A stretch of DNA of 64,000 bases from Sphingobacteriaceae bacterium GW460-11-11-14-LB5 (GCA_002151545.1 CP021237.1:4154001-4218000); one strand, 5' to 3'. Shown: positions 1 to 9,149, counted from the stretch's first letter. The notes: generated by a model from the letters alone, not told the origin. Made by a program: numbers and translations.

Positions 1-609
1 AATTAAACGCAGGTATTTATACTCGGCTTTGGTTTCTAAATTCGGACCAGAAACCGCAACATATACCCCTTTATGACAGTTAATATCAACATTTTTAGCT
101 ATTTCAAGTGCTTTGGCAATGATATCCCGCTTATAAGGCTGACTCATATCCGGAAAACGCGGACCTAATTCGCTTTCGATTAAACCCCTCAATGGGTTAT
201 CTGGCTGCAGATTAATATGATCAGCGATAATCATTAAATCACCTTTTTTAAACTCAGGATTTAGCGAGCCCGCAGCGTTAGATACAATTAAGTTTTCGAT
301 ACCCAAACCTTTCATTACCCTAACCGGGAATGTGATCTGTTGCATGCTGTAACCTTCGTAATAATGTAAGCGCCCTTGCATGGCAATAATTTTCTTCCCG
401 TTTAATGTTCCAAAAATTAGTTTCCCGCTATGAAATTCTAAAGTAGAAATTGGAAAATTCGGAATATTAGAATACATCAATTGATGCTCAACTTCGATTT
501 CTTTTACCAAGCCACCCAAGCCAGTACCTAAAATAATACCTATTTCTGGCTTAAAGTTCTCTGTTTTACGTTTTATATATTCAACGGTTTCTTCTATTGC
601 TCTTAACAT
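1..609 (-). CDS. Purine nucleoside phosphorylase, partial (C-terminus beyond window)
   Basis: Phosphorolysis of purine nucleosides to free base and ribose-1-phosphate in the cytoplasm (purine salvage). Reading the minus strand from ATG 609, the protein begins MLRAIEETVEYIKRK, then has the family phosphate-binding stretch GIILGTGLGG near residue 25. Near the window edge it carries the typical GVYVAVSGPNLET segment. About 203 codons are present; the remainder of the roughly 270-residue family length lies before base 1. The start overlaps the end of lpxK by 29 bases, so the two are probably co-transcribed, lpxK first. The family call is firm from these motifs. Confidence 0.9.
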   Translation of the reverse strand, partial: MLRAIEETVEYIKRKTENFKPEIGIILGTGLGGLVKEIEVEHQLMYSNIPNFPISTLEFHSGKLIFGTLNGKKIIAMQGRLHYYEGYSMQQITFPVRVMKGLGIENLIVSNAAGSLNPEFKKGDLMIIADHINLQPDNPLRGLIESELGPRFPDMSQPYKRDIIAKALEIAKNVDINCHKGVYVAVSGPNLETKAEYKYLRLI

Positions 610-1642
610 AGTTTAAAATGAGTTCGTCAAAGGTAATCTTATCTTCTTCAAATAATTCAACCTCAATGGGTAAATAATATACAGGTAAATCTACCAGTAA
701 ATCTTCAAATCCGGTAGCTCTTAAACGCTTGCTATCCTTTTCTGTTGTGATAATGATTTTATCTTTTTTAGTACTGGCCATAAAAACCGATTTAAGCTTC
801 TTAATATCATCATTTTTAAAAGCATAATGATCAGGAAATTCTTCGTGTTTTATGGTTTCAGCATATTTTTCAAGCTCTTCTATTAACGGGGCTGGATTTG
901 CAATTCCGCTGAGCAGGAAAATTTCGAAATCTTTAATCGATTCGAGTGTGCGGCTTTCATTATGGTATAAATGGATAAGATCGCCGTACTTTAAATAGGA
1001 ATGTAATACAGGTTGATTTGCATTTGGCTGCAGCTCGTTTACCGAGGCCTGCTGCGCTACATGTAACAATGGAACCGGCGATTTTGTGACCAGCAATACA
1101 TCGGCCCTTTTGCGTGAGGAGAAAACATCCCTTAAATTTCCGGCAGGTAACAAAAACTGTAAAGTACCCAGCTTTCTAAACTCGAAAAGCAAAATATTAA
1201 AACCCGCCCTTACCGCGCGGTGTTGAAAGGCATCGTCAAGGATAATCAGATCATGGTTGTCTTTCAATTGCTTAATCCCATTCACACGGTCTTCGCAAAC
1301 AGCAACGGTAACAGCTGCAAATTTTTGATGATACTGTAAAGGCTCATCCCCAATTGTTTCAGCAGTTGCAGTGCTATCGGCAACAATAAAACCTTTCGTT
1401 TTCCGTCCGTAGCCCCTGCTTAATATGGCTATTTTATAATCGGCCAGCAACCTCACCAAATATTCTGTGGTTGGTGTTTTACCCGATCCGCCAACGGATA
1501 AATTGCCTACACAAATTACCGGTAAACCGAACTTTACAGATCGCATCAATCCCCAATCATAAAGTTTTTTACGGAGGACAATAGCCATTCCATAAATGAG
1601 TGAAAAAGGAAGCAGCAAAAGGCGTAGATAGTTAAGTAGCAT
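581..1642 (-). CDS. lpxK: Tetraacyldisaccharide 4'-kinase
   Basis: Phosphorylates the 4' position of the lipid A disaccharide precursor at the inner face of the inner membrane. The 353-residue length fits the family. A hydrophobic N-terminus (residues 1-25) serves as membrane anchor. The Walker A motif GNLSVGGSGKTP lies near residues 46-57, followed by LSRGYGRKTKG, a typical LpxK stretch, and LDDAFQHR near residue 140. The gene overlaps the downstream nucleoside phosphorylase. Its presence shows an outer membrane with lipid A. Confidence 0.95.
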   Translation of the reverse strand: MLLNYLRLLLLPFSLIYGMAIVLRKKLYDWGLMRSVKFGLPVICVGNLSVGGSGKTPTTEYLVRLLADYKIAILSRGYGRKTKGFIVADSTATAETIGDEPLQYHQKFAAVTVAVCEDRVNGIKQLKDNHDLIILDDAFQHRAVRAGFNILLFEFRKLGTLQFLLPAGNLRDVFSSRKRADVLLVTKSPVPLLHVAQQASVNELQPNANQPVLHSYLKYGDLIHLYHNESRTLESIKDFEIFLLSGIANPAPLIEELEKYAETIKHEEFPDHYAFKNDDIKKLKSVFMASTKKDKIIITTEKDSKRLRATGFEDLLVDLPVYYLPIEVELFEEDKITFDELILNYVKSNRRNR

Positions 1643-1869
1643 ATCGTGGTTTCAAAAATACTGATTATTTAAAAAAGAATGGCATGGCTTAGGTCAATGC
1701 CCGATAAAGCAACCGTTGAGCGAATGAAATGGTTTGCAGGAAGAGGATTTAGTCCGAAGTCGGTAGTCTGGAGTCCAAAGTCAATTAACCTGTTTGAAGT
1801 TTCGAATCACTTATTCGACTATATTTTATCTTTTTTTATTATCATTGTTATCTACCAAAACATATTTTA

Positions 1870-3009
1870 ATGTCTCCGAACAAAAGATTAGTAGTGGGCC
1901 AGGGCCAGATTAGTGGGTATATTTCTATTTTTTTAGCTGTGCTGGCGCTTTTAGGTATCCTGTGTTTTCATTATCCTGAAAAGCTTACCACACCCGAATT
2001 CCGCGAAATTTACACGAAAAACAGCATGGAAGCACTAATGCTTGGCGGTGTTATTGCAGCATTCTTTTTTTCTTTATTGAGTTTAATCCTCAGTAAAAAA
2101 CTCAAATGGGCCTGGCCAGGCTTTGTACTTGGTGCTTTGGCCGTAATATTGGGCGCTTTGAGTGTTGAAGGGAGAGATGTAGCCAAATCGAGCTGGCATT
2201 TTGGCTTAGACTGGATGATTTTAGATCTGCTTTTAATGGTCGCTATTTTTGTTCCTTTAGAATTATTCTTCCCCAAAAACAATGAGCAGACTAAATTCCA
2301 CGAAGAGTGGCGCACCGATTTAACTTATTTTGTAATCAGCCATCTGTTTATTCAGTTTTTCGGTATTGTAACCCAAAAACCTGCCGTATTATTTTTTGGC
2401 TGGATCGGTTTAGATAAATTGCACACCTGGGTACAGGGACTCCCTTTTATAGTAGCTTTGTTTCTGGCTTTTTTTAGTACCGATTTGTTTCAATATTGGG
2501 CACATCGTTTTTTTCATACCCGGGTAGCCCTTTGGCGTTTCCATTCCATACACCACTCTACACAAAATATGGATTGGCTGGCAGGAAGCCGCACACATTT
2601 TATCGATATCTTTTTCACCCGCGCAATGACTTTCATTCCGCTTTATGTTTTAGGCTTTTCATCAACCGTGTTCAATGTGTACATTATATTTATTGCCATC
2701 CATGCAGTACTCATCCATGCCAACACCAGGATTAATTTTGGCCCTTTAAAATACATTTTTACGACACCACAATATCACCACTGGCATCATTGCGAAGATC
2801 CTAAATACTATGGACATAATTTCGCTTCCATATTTCCTTTTATTGATATGATGTTTGGTACTTATTATTTACCAGGCAAAGAATGGCCCGCCGGAACGGG
2901 CGTACATGAAGCTTCGTATCCGAAAGGTTTTGTTAAACAATCCATTTATCCCTTTACCAAAAGTCCTTTTGATACCGATTTGAATATGGAAGAAAGAAGC
3001 GACAGATAG
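1870..3009 (+). CDS. Sterol desaturase / fatty acid hydroxylase superfamily membrane protein
   Basis: A di-iron integral membrane oxygenase of the fatty acid hydroxylase superfamily (379 residues). Several hydrophobic segments precede three histidine clusters that would hold the iron pair: HRFFH, HSIHH and HHWHH. The N-terminal third adds extra membrane helices not essential to the catalytic core. The substrate cannot be told from sequence; in this superfamily it is usually a lipid alkyl chain or sterol. The ATG overlaps the stop of a short upstream frame that I do not accept as a gene. The gene sits 490 bases before the polyketide operon; a functional link is only a possibility. Confidence 0.85.
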   Translation: MSPNKRLVVGQGQISGYISIFLAVLALLGILCFHYPEKLTTPEFREIYTKNSMEALMLGGVIAAFFFSLLSLILSKKLKWAWPGFVLGALAVILGALSVEGRDVAKSSWHFGLDWMILDLLLMVAIFVPLELFFPKNNEQTKFHEEWRTDLTYFVISHLFIQFFGIVTQKPAVLFFGWIGLDKLHTWVQGLPFIVALFLAFFSTDLFQYWAHRFFHTRVALWRFHSIHHSTQNMDWLAGSRTHFIDIFFTRAMTFIPLYVLGFSSTVFNVYIIFIAIHAVLIHANTRINFGPLKYIFTTPQYHHWHHCEDPKYYGHNFASIFPFIDMMFGTYYLPGKEWPAGTGVHEASYPKGFVKQSIYPFTKSPFDTDLNMEERSDR

Positions 3010-3499
3010 ATGTCAACGCCCGCTTCTAATAATGAAATGGTACAGCTATTTATGTAACCTTTTGACGGCAGCTAGCCAATTAATATAGCCTGAAGATTGT
3101 TTAGCAAAGCAGTGTTGGTAAACATTGTTAATGTTCGTCGGGCTTTACGCTAGATTCCCGATGAAGAATCGGGAGATGCCGCTGCAATCCCGTTTATTCA
3201 AAACAGACACTGCTGCTATTAAAGTTTTTTGAAGCTCCCGGAAAAGACAATCAATTGTTACAAACGATAAAATCGTAAAGCATTTCTGCACTCATTTGGA
3301 AACGGGCACTAACGAAATTGAGAGGCATTTAAACAGGCCCTTCAACAGGCTCAGGATGACAATTTATAACTATATAGCCTCCATTGTACACCCAACCCGG
3401 TGCCCTCTGTGCTCTTTTTTCGATTATCTCTGTGGTTAAAAATTCGGAGATGGAACAAACAAATGGTTAAAACGTTATATTAGTATTCCATCTCATCTT
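3010..3499. other. Intergenic region with repeat remnants, upstream of the PKS operon
   Basis: No convincing gene. It contains an inverted repeat TTCCCGAT/ATCGGGA at about 3155-3174 within a stretch resembling the dispersed CCCGCCATTCGC...GTCGGGTTT family, and near 3338-3360 a CTTCAACAGGCTCAGGATGAC fragment resembling the ATGACG-ended palindromic family. The promoter of the PKS operon should lie in the last 100 bases, but I could not pick one box with confidence. Confidence 0.5.
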
Positions 3500-4630
3500 A
3501 TGCGGTCCGAAACAGAAATTTTAATTATTGGTGGTGGATTGGCAGGTTTAACGGCCGCACTTCACCTGAATAAGTTGGGTTTAAATGTTACGCTGATCGA
3601 AAAAGATACCTATCCCCACCATAAAGTTTGCGGCGAATACATTTCGAATGAGGTGCTCCCCTATTTTGAATGGCTCGGCCTGGATATTGAAAATCTTGCG
3701 CCCACATCAATCAGCGATCTGCTTTTCACCTCCCTTTCGGGCAAAAGTATACAAACTAAATTGCCGCTGGGTGGTTTTGGTTTAAGCAGGTATACCATGG
3801 ATCATTACCTGTATACCGAACTGATCAGGAGGAAGGTAAATGTAATTCATGATCGCGTGGTAGAAATAAACTTTGCCCAAAATAAATTTACAATAGTAAC
3901 GGCAAACCATTCTTTTGTTGCCGCTTATGTTATTGGTGCTTATGGAAAAAGATCGGCTATTGATATTAAGCTAAACCGGAGTTTCATTAATAAACGATCG
4001 CCTTATCTGGCAGTTAAAGCACATTATAAGGCTGATTTTCCGAACAACCTGGTTAGTCTGCATAATTTTCAAGGTGGTTATTGTGGGGTTTCAAAGGTTG
4101 AAAATGACCGGTTAAACATCTGTTATCTGGCGAACTATGAGCGTTTTAAAAAACACAAAAACCTGCAGGCCTTCCAGGAAAATGTGCTTTATAAAAACAG
4201 GTATTTGAAGGCTGTTTTCGAAAATGCCAGCAGTTTATTTGATGTTCCCTTAACCATCAGTCAGATTTCTTTTGAGGGCAAAGAACCTGTATATAACCAT
4301 ATGTTAATGATTGGCGATACTGCCGGATTAATTCATCCACTTTGTGGAAACGGTATGGCCATGGCCATTCACAGTGCCAAAATTGTTTCAGAACTTTTGC
4401 ATCAAAGAATCGGCGGACAAATCAATTCACGTGTGGCACTGGAGGAAAATTATACTCTACACTGGAACAGGGAATTTAAAAGCCGCTTAAAAACGGGAAG
4501 AATATTATCTGCTTTGCTCAGGAACCATAATTTCGAAAGTCTGGCGATGAATGCCTTGACTAAAATGCCCTTTTTACTCCATAAAATAATTAAACAGACT
4601 CATGGTAAACCCATCAAGATTTCATCATAA
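3500..4630 (+). CDS. FAD-dependent oxidoreductase (geranylgeranyl reductase / aromatic hydroxylase-like)
   Basis: Flavoprotein of 376 residues, first gene of the type III PKS operon. The N-terminal dinucleotide-binding fold is ILIIGGGLAGLTAALHL with the acidic end LIEKD, followed by VCGEYIS, a stretch shared with geranylgeranyl-reductase-like enzymes. The second FAD motif is MIGDTAGLIHPLCGNGMAMA near residue 270. The likely role is oxidation, hydroxylation or reduction of the polyketide product; in the Streptomyces srs system a flavoprotein hydroxylates an alkylresorcinol, but that enzyme is not clearly of the same subfamily. The stop codon abuts the methyltransferase ATG, so translation is coupled. 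Confidence 0.85.
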   Translation: MRSETEILIIGGGLAGLTAALHLNKLGLNVTLIEKDTYPHHKVCGEYISNEVLPYFEWLGLDIENLAPTSISDLLFTSLSGKSIQTKLPLGGFGLSRYTMDHYLYTELIRRKVNVIHDRVVEINFAQNKFTIVTANHSFVAAYVIGAYGKRSAIDIKLNRSFINKRSPYLAVKAHYKADFPNNLVSLHNFQGGYCGVSKVENDRLNICYLANYERFKKHKNLQAFQENVLYKNRYLKAVFENASSLFDVPLTISQISFEGKEPVYNHMLMIGDTAGLIHPLCGNGMAMAIHSAKIVSELLHQRIGGQINSRVALEENYTLHWNREFKSRLKTGRILSALLRNHNFESLAMNALTKMPFLLHKIIKQTHGKPIKISS

Positions 4631-5344
4631 ATGCCAGTAGATACCACATATAGAAGCACAGCACCCGAGATTATGGATGATTTCGCCATGGAAGGTGAGG
4701 TATTACGCGATGCACTCGACAAAATAGCCAGTATTAATCAGCTCCTTGGGGGTAATAAAGTTACACTCGATGGGGTGAAAACCTTAATCAACGGCAAACC
4801 ATTAGATCAAGTTATACGTATTACTGATATCGGCTGTGGAAATGGAGATATGTTACGCACCTTGGCCGATTATGCTAATAAACAAGGTTTACATTTTATT
4901 TTAAAAGGGATAGATGCCAATAAATTCACCATCAGTCATGCGCAAAGTTTATCTGAAAACTACCCGAATATCACCTATGCCTGTAGCGATATATTTGATG
5001 ATTTAAGTAAAACAGAACCTTGCGACATTATGCTGTGTACCTTAACCTTACATCATTTTAAAGATGAAGAAATTATTGATCTGCTAGAAAATTTTAAAAG
5101 ATCGGCAGCCATAGGCATTGTGATCAACGATCTGCAACGGAGTGCAGTAGCCTATTACCTGTTTAAAGCTTTGTGTTATGTTTTCCGTTTAAATGATATG
5201 TCGCGGGAGGACGGTTTAATATCCATTCTACGCGGGTTTAAAAGTGCAGATTTGCTCAAATACAGCAAACAATTAAACTTAAAATCGAGTTCAATAAAAT
5301 GGAAATGGGCTTTCCGCTACCAATGGATAATTAAAACGATATGA
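4631..5344 (+). CDS. SAM-dependent methyltransferase, class I
   Basis: A 237-residue soluble methyltransferase. Motif I is ITDIGCGNGDML around residues 66-77, and an acidic residue suited to binding the SAM ribose follows in KGIDANKF. LCTLTLHHFKDEEI matches the post-motif region of the class I fold. It lies between the flavoprotein and the type III PKS and overlaps the PKS start by four bases (ATGA). Most likely it O- or C-methylates the polyketide ring. It differs from the isoprenylcysteine-type methyltransferases of the Bacillus bps and Streptomyces srs operons, so this is an analogous rather than homologous tailoring step. Confidence 0.85.
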   Translation: MPVDTTYRSTAPEIMDDFAMEGEVLRDALDKIASINQLLGGNKVTLDGVKTLINGKPLDQVIRITDIGCGNGDMLRTLADYANKQGLHFILKGIDANKFTISHAQSLSENYPNITYACSDIFDDLSKTEPCDIMLCTLTLHHFKDEEIIDLLENFKRSAAIGIVINDLQRSAVAYYLFKALCYVFRLNDMSREDGLISILRGFKSADLLKYSKQLNLKSSSIKWKWAFRYQWIIKTI

Positions 5345-6393
5345 GCGTAACCGTAAAAGCAGTAAGTAAAGCCTTGCCCGAATTTTCGCGGTCAACCACC
5401 GAGATTCTACCATTTCTGGATATTTGGTTAAAAGACCAGGATGATCGCTTGATCAGGAAGGTAAAAAAGATTTTTGAAAGCGCCGCGGTAGATAAAAGAT
5501 ACTCGATCATGTCGCCTGAAGAAGTTTTTAGTGATTTAAGTTTTGAGGAACGAAACAACATTTATGTAAGGGAAGGAATAAAACTAGGTGCTAAATGTTT
5601 GGAAACCGCACTCCAGAAAGCCAATTGGCAGGCACAGGATTTAGACTACATCATTACGGTAAGCTGCACCGGCATTATGATCCCTTCTTTAGATGCTTAT
5701 CTGATTAATCTCCTCAAACTGCGTCAGGATATTGTTCGCTTACCCGTAACCGAAATGGGTTGTGCTGCCGGGGTATCGGGCATGATTTACGCTAAGAATT
5801 TTCTGCAAGCCAATCCGGGCAAACGCGCCGCGGTTGTTGCAGTAGAATCGCCAACGGCAACTTTTCAATTAAACGATTTTTCGATGGCCAACATTGTAAG
5901 TGCCGCGATATTTGGCGATGGTGCCGCTTGTGTACTGTTAAGTTCGAATGAAGAAGATAGCGGGCCAGAAATTTTAGCCGAAGAAATGTACCATTTTTAC
6001 GATGCTGAAGAGATGATGGGATTTAAGCTCACCAATACCGGATTGCAAATGGTACTGGATGTGGCTGTTCCGGAAACCATTGCCAGTCATTTTCCGGATA
6101 TCATTCACCCTTTTCTGACCAAACACGGCTTTGGAATTAACGATATCGACCATTTGATCTTCCATCCGGGCGGAAAAAAGATTATCCAGATTGTTGAAGA
6201 GCTATTTAGTCAGTTAAACAAAAATATAGATGAAACAAAAGAAGTTTTAAGGCTTTACGGAAACATGAGCAGCGCAACAGTTCTCTATGTTTTAGAACGG
6301 ATGATGGAGAAAAAGCCAATGCCTGGAGAAAAAGGACTGATGTTAAGCTTCGGCCCGGGTTTTTCAGCACAGCGCATACTTTTACAATGGTAA
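5341..6393 (+). CDS. Type III polyketide synthase (chalcone/stilbene synthase family)
   Basis: Homodimeric iterative condensing enzyme that extends an acyl starter with malonyl-CoA and cyclises it. At 350 residues it is the normal family length. The catalytic triad is visible: Cys141 in TEMGCAAGVSG, His275 in IFHPGGKK and Asn308 in YGNMSSATV; the C-terminal GPG loop is SFGPGFSAQ. It is the core of the operon, flanked by tailoring enzymes upstream and by starter-building enzymes downstream. Bacterial relatives make alkylresorcinols, alkylpyrones or simple phenols; the adjacent ACP, ketosynthase and dehydratase argue for a long acyl starter. The product is not known from sequence. Confidence 0.93.
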   Translation: MSVTVKAVSKALPEFSRSTTEILPFLDIWLKDQDDRLIRKVKKIFESAAVDKRYSIMSPEEVFSDLSFEERNNIYVREGIKLGAKCLETALQKANWQAQDLDYIITVSCTGIMIPSLDAYLINLLKLRQDIVRLPVTEMGCAAGVSGMIYAKNFLQANPGKRAAVVAVESPTATFQLNDFSMANIVSAAIFGDGAACVLLSSNEEDSGPEILAEEMYHFYDAEEMMGFKLTNTGLQMVLDVAVPETIASHFPDIIHPFLTKHGFGINDIDHLIFHPGGKKIIQIVEELFSQLNKNIDETKEVLRLYGNMSSATVLYVLERMMEKKPMPGEKGLMLSFGPGFSAQRILLQW

Positions 6394-6439
6394 CCATTCA
6401 TTCAATCATGCTATTATTCAAGAACTCCATCCTTCAGCC

Positions 6440-6880
6440 ATGACTACACAAGAAATAATAGATCAACTGCCTTACGGTAAATCTTTTCTTTTCGTTGATG
6501 AATTGTTGCACATTGATGAAAATGGAGCGAAGGGCACTTATACTTATGCCAAAGATTTACCCTTTTACGAAAGTCATTTTAAAAACCATCCCCTAACCCC
6601 TGCAGTCATACTTACCGAAACCATGGCACAAATCGGATTGGTTTGTTTAGGTATTTACCTGTTAAAAGATATTGATCAAAATGTATCGATCGCCATGACG
6701 TCAAACGCTATTGATTTTTTAAAACCAGTTTACCCTGGTGAACAGGTTACCGTAACGAGTGAGAAAGTATATTTCAGGTTTAATAAACTGAGTTGTAAGG
6801 TAAAAATGGAAAATGCAGTTGGCGAAACGGTTTGCAAAGGAAATATTTCCGGGATGTTAATTTCGAAAGAAAATGGGTAA
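6440..6880 (+). CDS. FabZ/FabA-like 3-hydroxyacyl-ACP dehydratase
   Basis: A 146-residue single hot-dog domain protein. The stretch YESHFKNHPLTPAVILTE corresponds to the GHFPGxPxxPGVL active-site region of FabZ, with the histidine kept and Ala-Gln (MAQIG) following. It probably dehydrates a 3-hydroxyacyl chain on the operon ACP. The gene is 46 bases after the PKS and overlaps the ketosynthase start by eight bases. No ketoreductase or enoyl reductase is in the operon, so these steps would be borrowed from host fatty acid synthesis. Confidence 0.82.
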   Translation: MTTQEIIDQLPYGKSFLFVDELLHIDENGAKGTYTYAKDLPFYESHFKNHPLTPAVILTETMAQIGLVCLGIYLLKDIDQNVSIAMTSNAIDFLKPVYPGEQVTVTSEKVYFRFNKLSCKVKMENAVGETVCKGNISGMLISKENG

Positions 6881-8150
6881 CAGAGTTGTAATTACAGGTT
6901 TAGGCATATGCGCACCCAATGCCACAACCATTAATGAGTTTTCGGAGGCCATAAAAAAAGGGCTTTCCGGAATCCGCCATCAACCCGATTTGGAAGCCTT
7001 AAACTTCTCTTGCCAGATTGCAGGCAAACCAGCACTTAGCGAAGCGCGGATCAGCCAATATTTTACACCACTTGAATTACGAAACCTAAATAGTACAGGA
7101 ATTATTTATGGTGTTATTGCTGGCCTGGATGCCTGGAAGGATGCGGGTTTAACAATTGAGAATAATGACGAACCCTACTGGGATAGCGGAACCATTTTCG
7201 GTGCGGGCACTTCTGGTATCGATAAATTTAGATGGGCCATTAATAAAATAGATGCACTTGAAATCAAAAAGCTGGGAAGTTCGGTCGTGATACAAACCAT
7301 GGCCAGCGGCGTAAGTGCTTTTATCAGCGGAAAATTAGGCTTGGGGAATCAGGTAAGCACCAATTCATCGGCCTGCGCCACAGGAGCTGAAAGTATATTG
7401 CTGGCTTACGAAAGAATTAAAACAGGTCAGGCCACAAAAATGTTAGCGGGGAGTACCAGCGACAGTGGCCCTTACATTTGGGGTGGTTTTGATGCCATGA
7501 AAGTTTGCACCTTTAAACATAACCACGAACCCGAAAAAGGCAGCCGCCCAATGAGTGCAAGCGCAAGTGGTTTTGTACCTGGCAGTGGCGCCGGCGCCCT
7601 GGTATTAGAATCGCTCGAAAACGCAATGGCAAGGAAAGCCAAAATTTATGGCGAGGTGCTTGGCGGTCATATCAACTCAGGTGGTCAGCGGGGTTTAGGC
7701 ACCATGACTGCCCCAAACCCTACCGCTGTACAGCGGTGTATCCAGGCAGCATTAAAAAATGCGGGTATTGAAGCCCGTGAAATAGATGTAATTAATGGTC
7801 ACCTTACCGCAACAACGAAAGATGCACTCGAAATAGAAAACTGGAAAGCAGCATTACAATTATCGTCTGACGATTTCCCGTATATCAATTCATTAAAAGG
7901 TATGATTGGCCATTGCATTGCAGCATCAGGGAGCATAGAATGTGTGGCTTCGATACTTGAACTTTCGGAAGGATTTATTTTCCCGAATATTAACTGCGAA
8001 GACTTAAACCCCGAGATCAGCACTTTAATAAATGCGAAATGCATTCCACAAACTTTAATTCAAAAACCAATTAATATCTTAGCTAAAGCCAGTTTTGGTT
8101 TTGGCGATATTAATGCCTGTATTATTTTTAAAAAATACCCTCATGAATAA
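6873..8150 (+). CDS. Beta-ketoacyl-ACP synthase (KAS I/II family)
   Basis: Decarboxylating condensing enzyme of 425 residues. Catalytic Cys168 lies in NSSACATGAE, His310 in NGHLTATTKDALE and His347 in KGMIGHCIAASG. The first histidine motif reads NGHLTAT rather than the usual NAHGTST. A glycine-rich GFVPGSGAGALVLE stretch is typical. In this operon it presumably builds or extends an ACP-bound starter acyl chain that is handed to the type III PKS. It overlaps both the dehydratase gene and the ACP gene, which implies coupled translation. Confidence 0.9.
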   Translation: MGNRVVITGLGICAPNATTINEFSEAIKKGLSGIRHQPDLEALNFSCQIAGKPALSEARISQYFTPLELRNLNSTGIIYGVIAGLDAWKDAGLTIENNDEPYWDSGTIFGAGTSGIDKFRWAINKIDALEIKKLGSSVVIQTMASGVSAFISGKLGLGNQVSTNSSACATGAESILLAYERIKTGQATKMLAGSTSDSGPYIWGGFDAMKVCTFKHNHEPEKGSRPMSASASGFVPGSGAGALVLESLENAMARKAKIYGEVLGGHINSGGQRGLGTMTAPNPTAVQRCIQAALKNAGIEAREIDVINGHLTATTKDALEIENWKAALQLSSDDFPYINSLKGMIGHCIAASGSIECVASILELSEGFIFPNINCEDLNPEISTLINAKCIPQTLIQKPINILAKASFGFGDINACIIFKKYPHE

Positions 8151-8403
8151 AGAAGAGATTATCGCAGCCTTAAAAACAATTGTCGAACCTTACAGCGAAG
8201 AGGTAACAGCCCTGGCACATATTGACGAAAACACTGATTTTATAACCGATTTAAAAATAAATTCGGCCAACCTGGTTGATATTGTTTTAGATATTGAAGA
8301 GAAGTTCAACATCGAAATAGACAACGATTCGATGGCGAAAATGCTCAACGTAAAAGCCACGACCGAAATTATAGCTCAAAAGCTGGAAGCACATGCTGGG
8401 TAA
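8143..8403 (+). CDS. Acyl carrier protein, dedicated to the PKS operon
   Basis: An 86-residue four-helix carrier protein; an in-frame longer reading from 8095 lies within the ketosynthase gene and is not used. The start at 8143 gives MNKEEIIAALK. The attachment serine is Ser41 in LKINSANLVDIVLDIEEKF, so the canonical DSL motif reads NSA here, while the helix II sequence afterwards is typical. It overlaps the ketosynthase by eight bases and the phosphopantetheinyl transferase by eleven. It likely carries the growing starter chain. Confidence 0.88.
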   Translation: MNKEEIIAALKTIVEPYSEEVTALAHIDENTDFITDLKINSANLVDIVLDIEEKFNIEIDNDSMAKMLNVKATTEIIAQKLEAHAG

Positions 8404-8857
8404 CGATATCGTTGACCTGGATCTGGCAAAAATCCAAAGTAACTGGAGGCGTAAAAACTACCTGAATAAGATTTTCACAACCGACGAACAGCTACTCATT
8501 TCATCAGCAAAAAATTCGGATGAAATGGTATGGCTGTTATGGAGTATGAAAGAATCGGCCTATAAAATCCATAACCGTACAACAGGCATCCGAAATTTTG
8601 CGCCTAAAAGTTTAAAGTGTTCAATTTATACCAGCATCAGGCAGGTAGAAGGTCTGGTAAACATTGATGAGCATACATATTTCACTAAAAGCGATTTACA
8701 TCTGAGCTACCTTCATACGATAGCCTCAGCAGTTTATAATGAATTAGCTGAAATCAATATAAATATTTACCAATCTCCGGAAAACCTTTTTGATTATAAA
8801 AGCACTAAACCAGGCTGCGTAAGCCACCATGGACGGTATCTAGCGTTAATATATTGA
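8393..8857 (+). CDS. 4'-phosphopantetheinyl transferase superfamily protein
   Basis: Transfers phosphopantetheine from CoA to the carrier protein serine. At 154 residues it is a short, single-domain form. The two family motifs are present: GNDIVDL at residues 3-9 (Mg-binding aspartate) and WSMKESAYK near residues 50-58, matching WxxKEA/SxxK. It is the last gene of the operon and overlaps the ACP gene, strongly suggesting that the ACP is its partner. A strong 13-bp hairpin follows at 8919-8949. Confidence 0.88.
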   Translation: MLGNDIVDLDLAKIQSNWRRKNYLNKIFTTDEQLLISSAKNSDEMVWLLWSMKESAYKIHNRTTGIRNFAPKSLKCSIYTSIRQVEGLVNIDEHTYFTKSDLHLSYLHTIASAVYNELAEININIYQSPENLFDYKSTKPGCVSHHGRYLALIY

Positions 8858-8918
8858 AGAAAAGCAGTTAACTATAACCTGATGACAGGCGACATAGAGC
8901 ATAAAGTATTATATGCAA

Positions 8919-8949
8919 CAAATCCTTTAATGAATTATTAAAGGATTTG
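8919..8949. terminator. Bidirectional hairpin between convergent operons
   Basis: Perfect stem CAAATCCTTTAAT / ATTAAAGGATTTG with a five-base loop. It lies between the end of the PKS operon (plus strand) and the end of the GG-peptide pair (minus strand). The T tract is poor on either side, so the terminator role is inferred from position and stem strength. Confidence 0.6.
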
Positions 8950-8997
8950 CTCTGTTTAAACTGAATAATAAGATTTAAAAAAATCGTATGTCACTCT

Positions 8998-9141
8998 TTA
9001 TTTTTTAAAGAAAGTAGCCCAAACGATAAGTGCTTTGCCAACCCAATGACCAACTTCATAGCCTAGATCTTCAGGGGTTATCTCTTTAGCACTACCACCA
9101 TTCGTGATGAGTAGTTCATTTTTAGTTAATTCTTGTATCAT
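8998..9141 (-). CDS. Small double-glycine-leader peptide 1 (bacteriocin-like)
   Basis: A 47-residue peptide. The leader MIQELTKNELLITNGG has the hydrophobic spacing and final Gly-Gly recognised by C39 peptidase exporters. The predicted mature peptide is about 31 residues, starts SAKEI and contains two GxxxG motifs (GYEVG, GHWVG) in an amphipathic, aromatic-rich stretch ending in Lys-Lys. GxxxG motifs are characteristic of both partners of class IIb (two-peptide) bacteriocins. It lies eight bases after peptide 2, on the same strand, so the two look like a pair. The target and activity are not known. Confidence 0.75.
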   Translation of the reverse strand: MIQELTKNELLITNGGSAKEITPEDLGYEVGHWVGKALIVWATFFKK

Positions 9142-9149
9142 AATAAATT

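Noticed and set aside
1679..1870. 63-codon frame before the fatty acid hydroxylase gene
   Set aside because: It includes repeat-like text (AGTCCGAAGTCGGTAGTCTGG), has no recognisable feature, and simply ends at the next gene's ATG.
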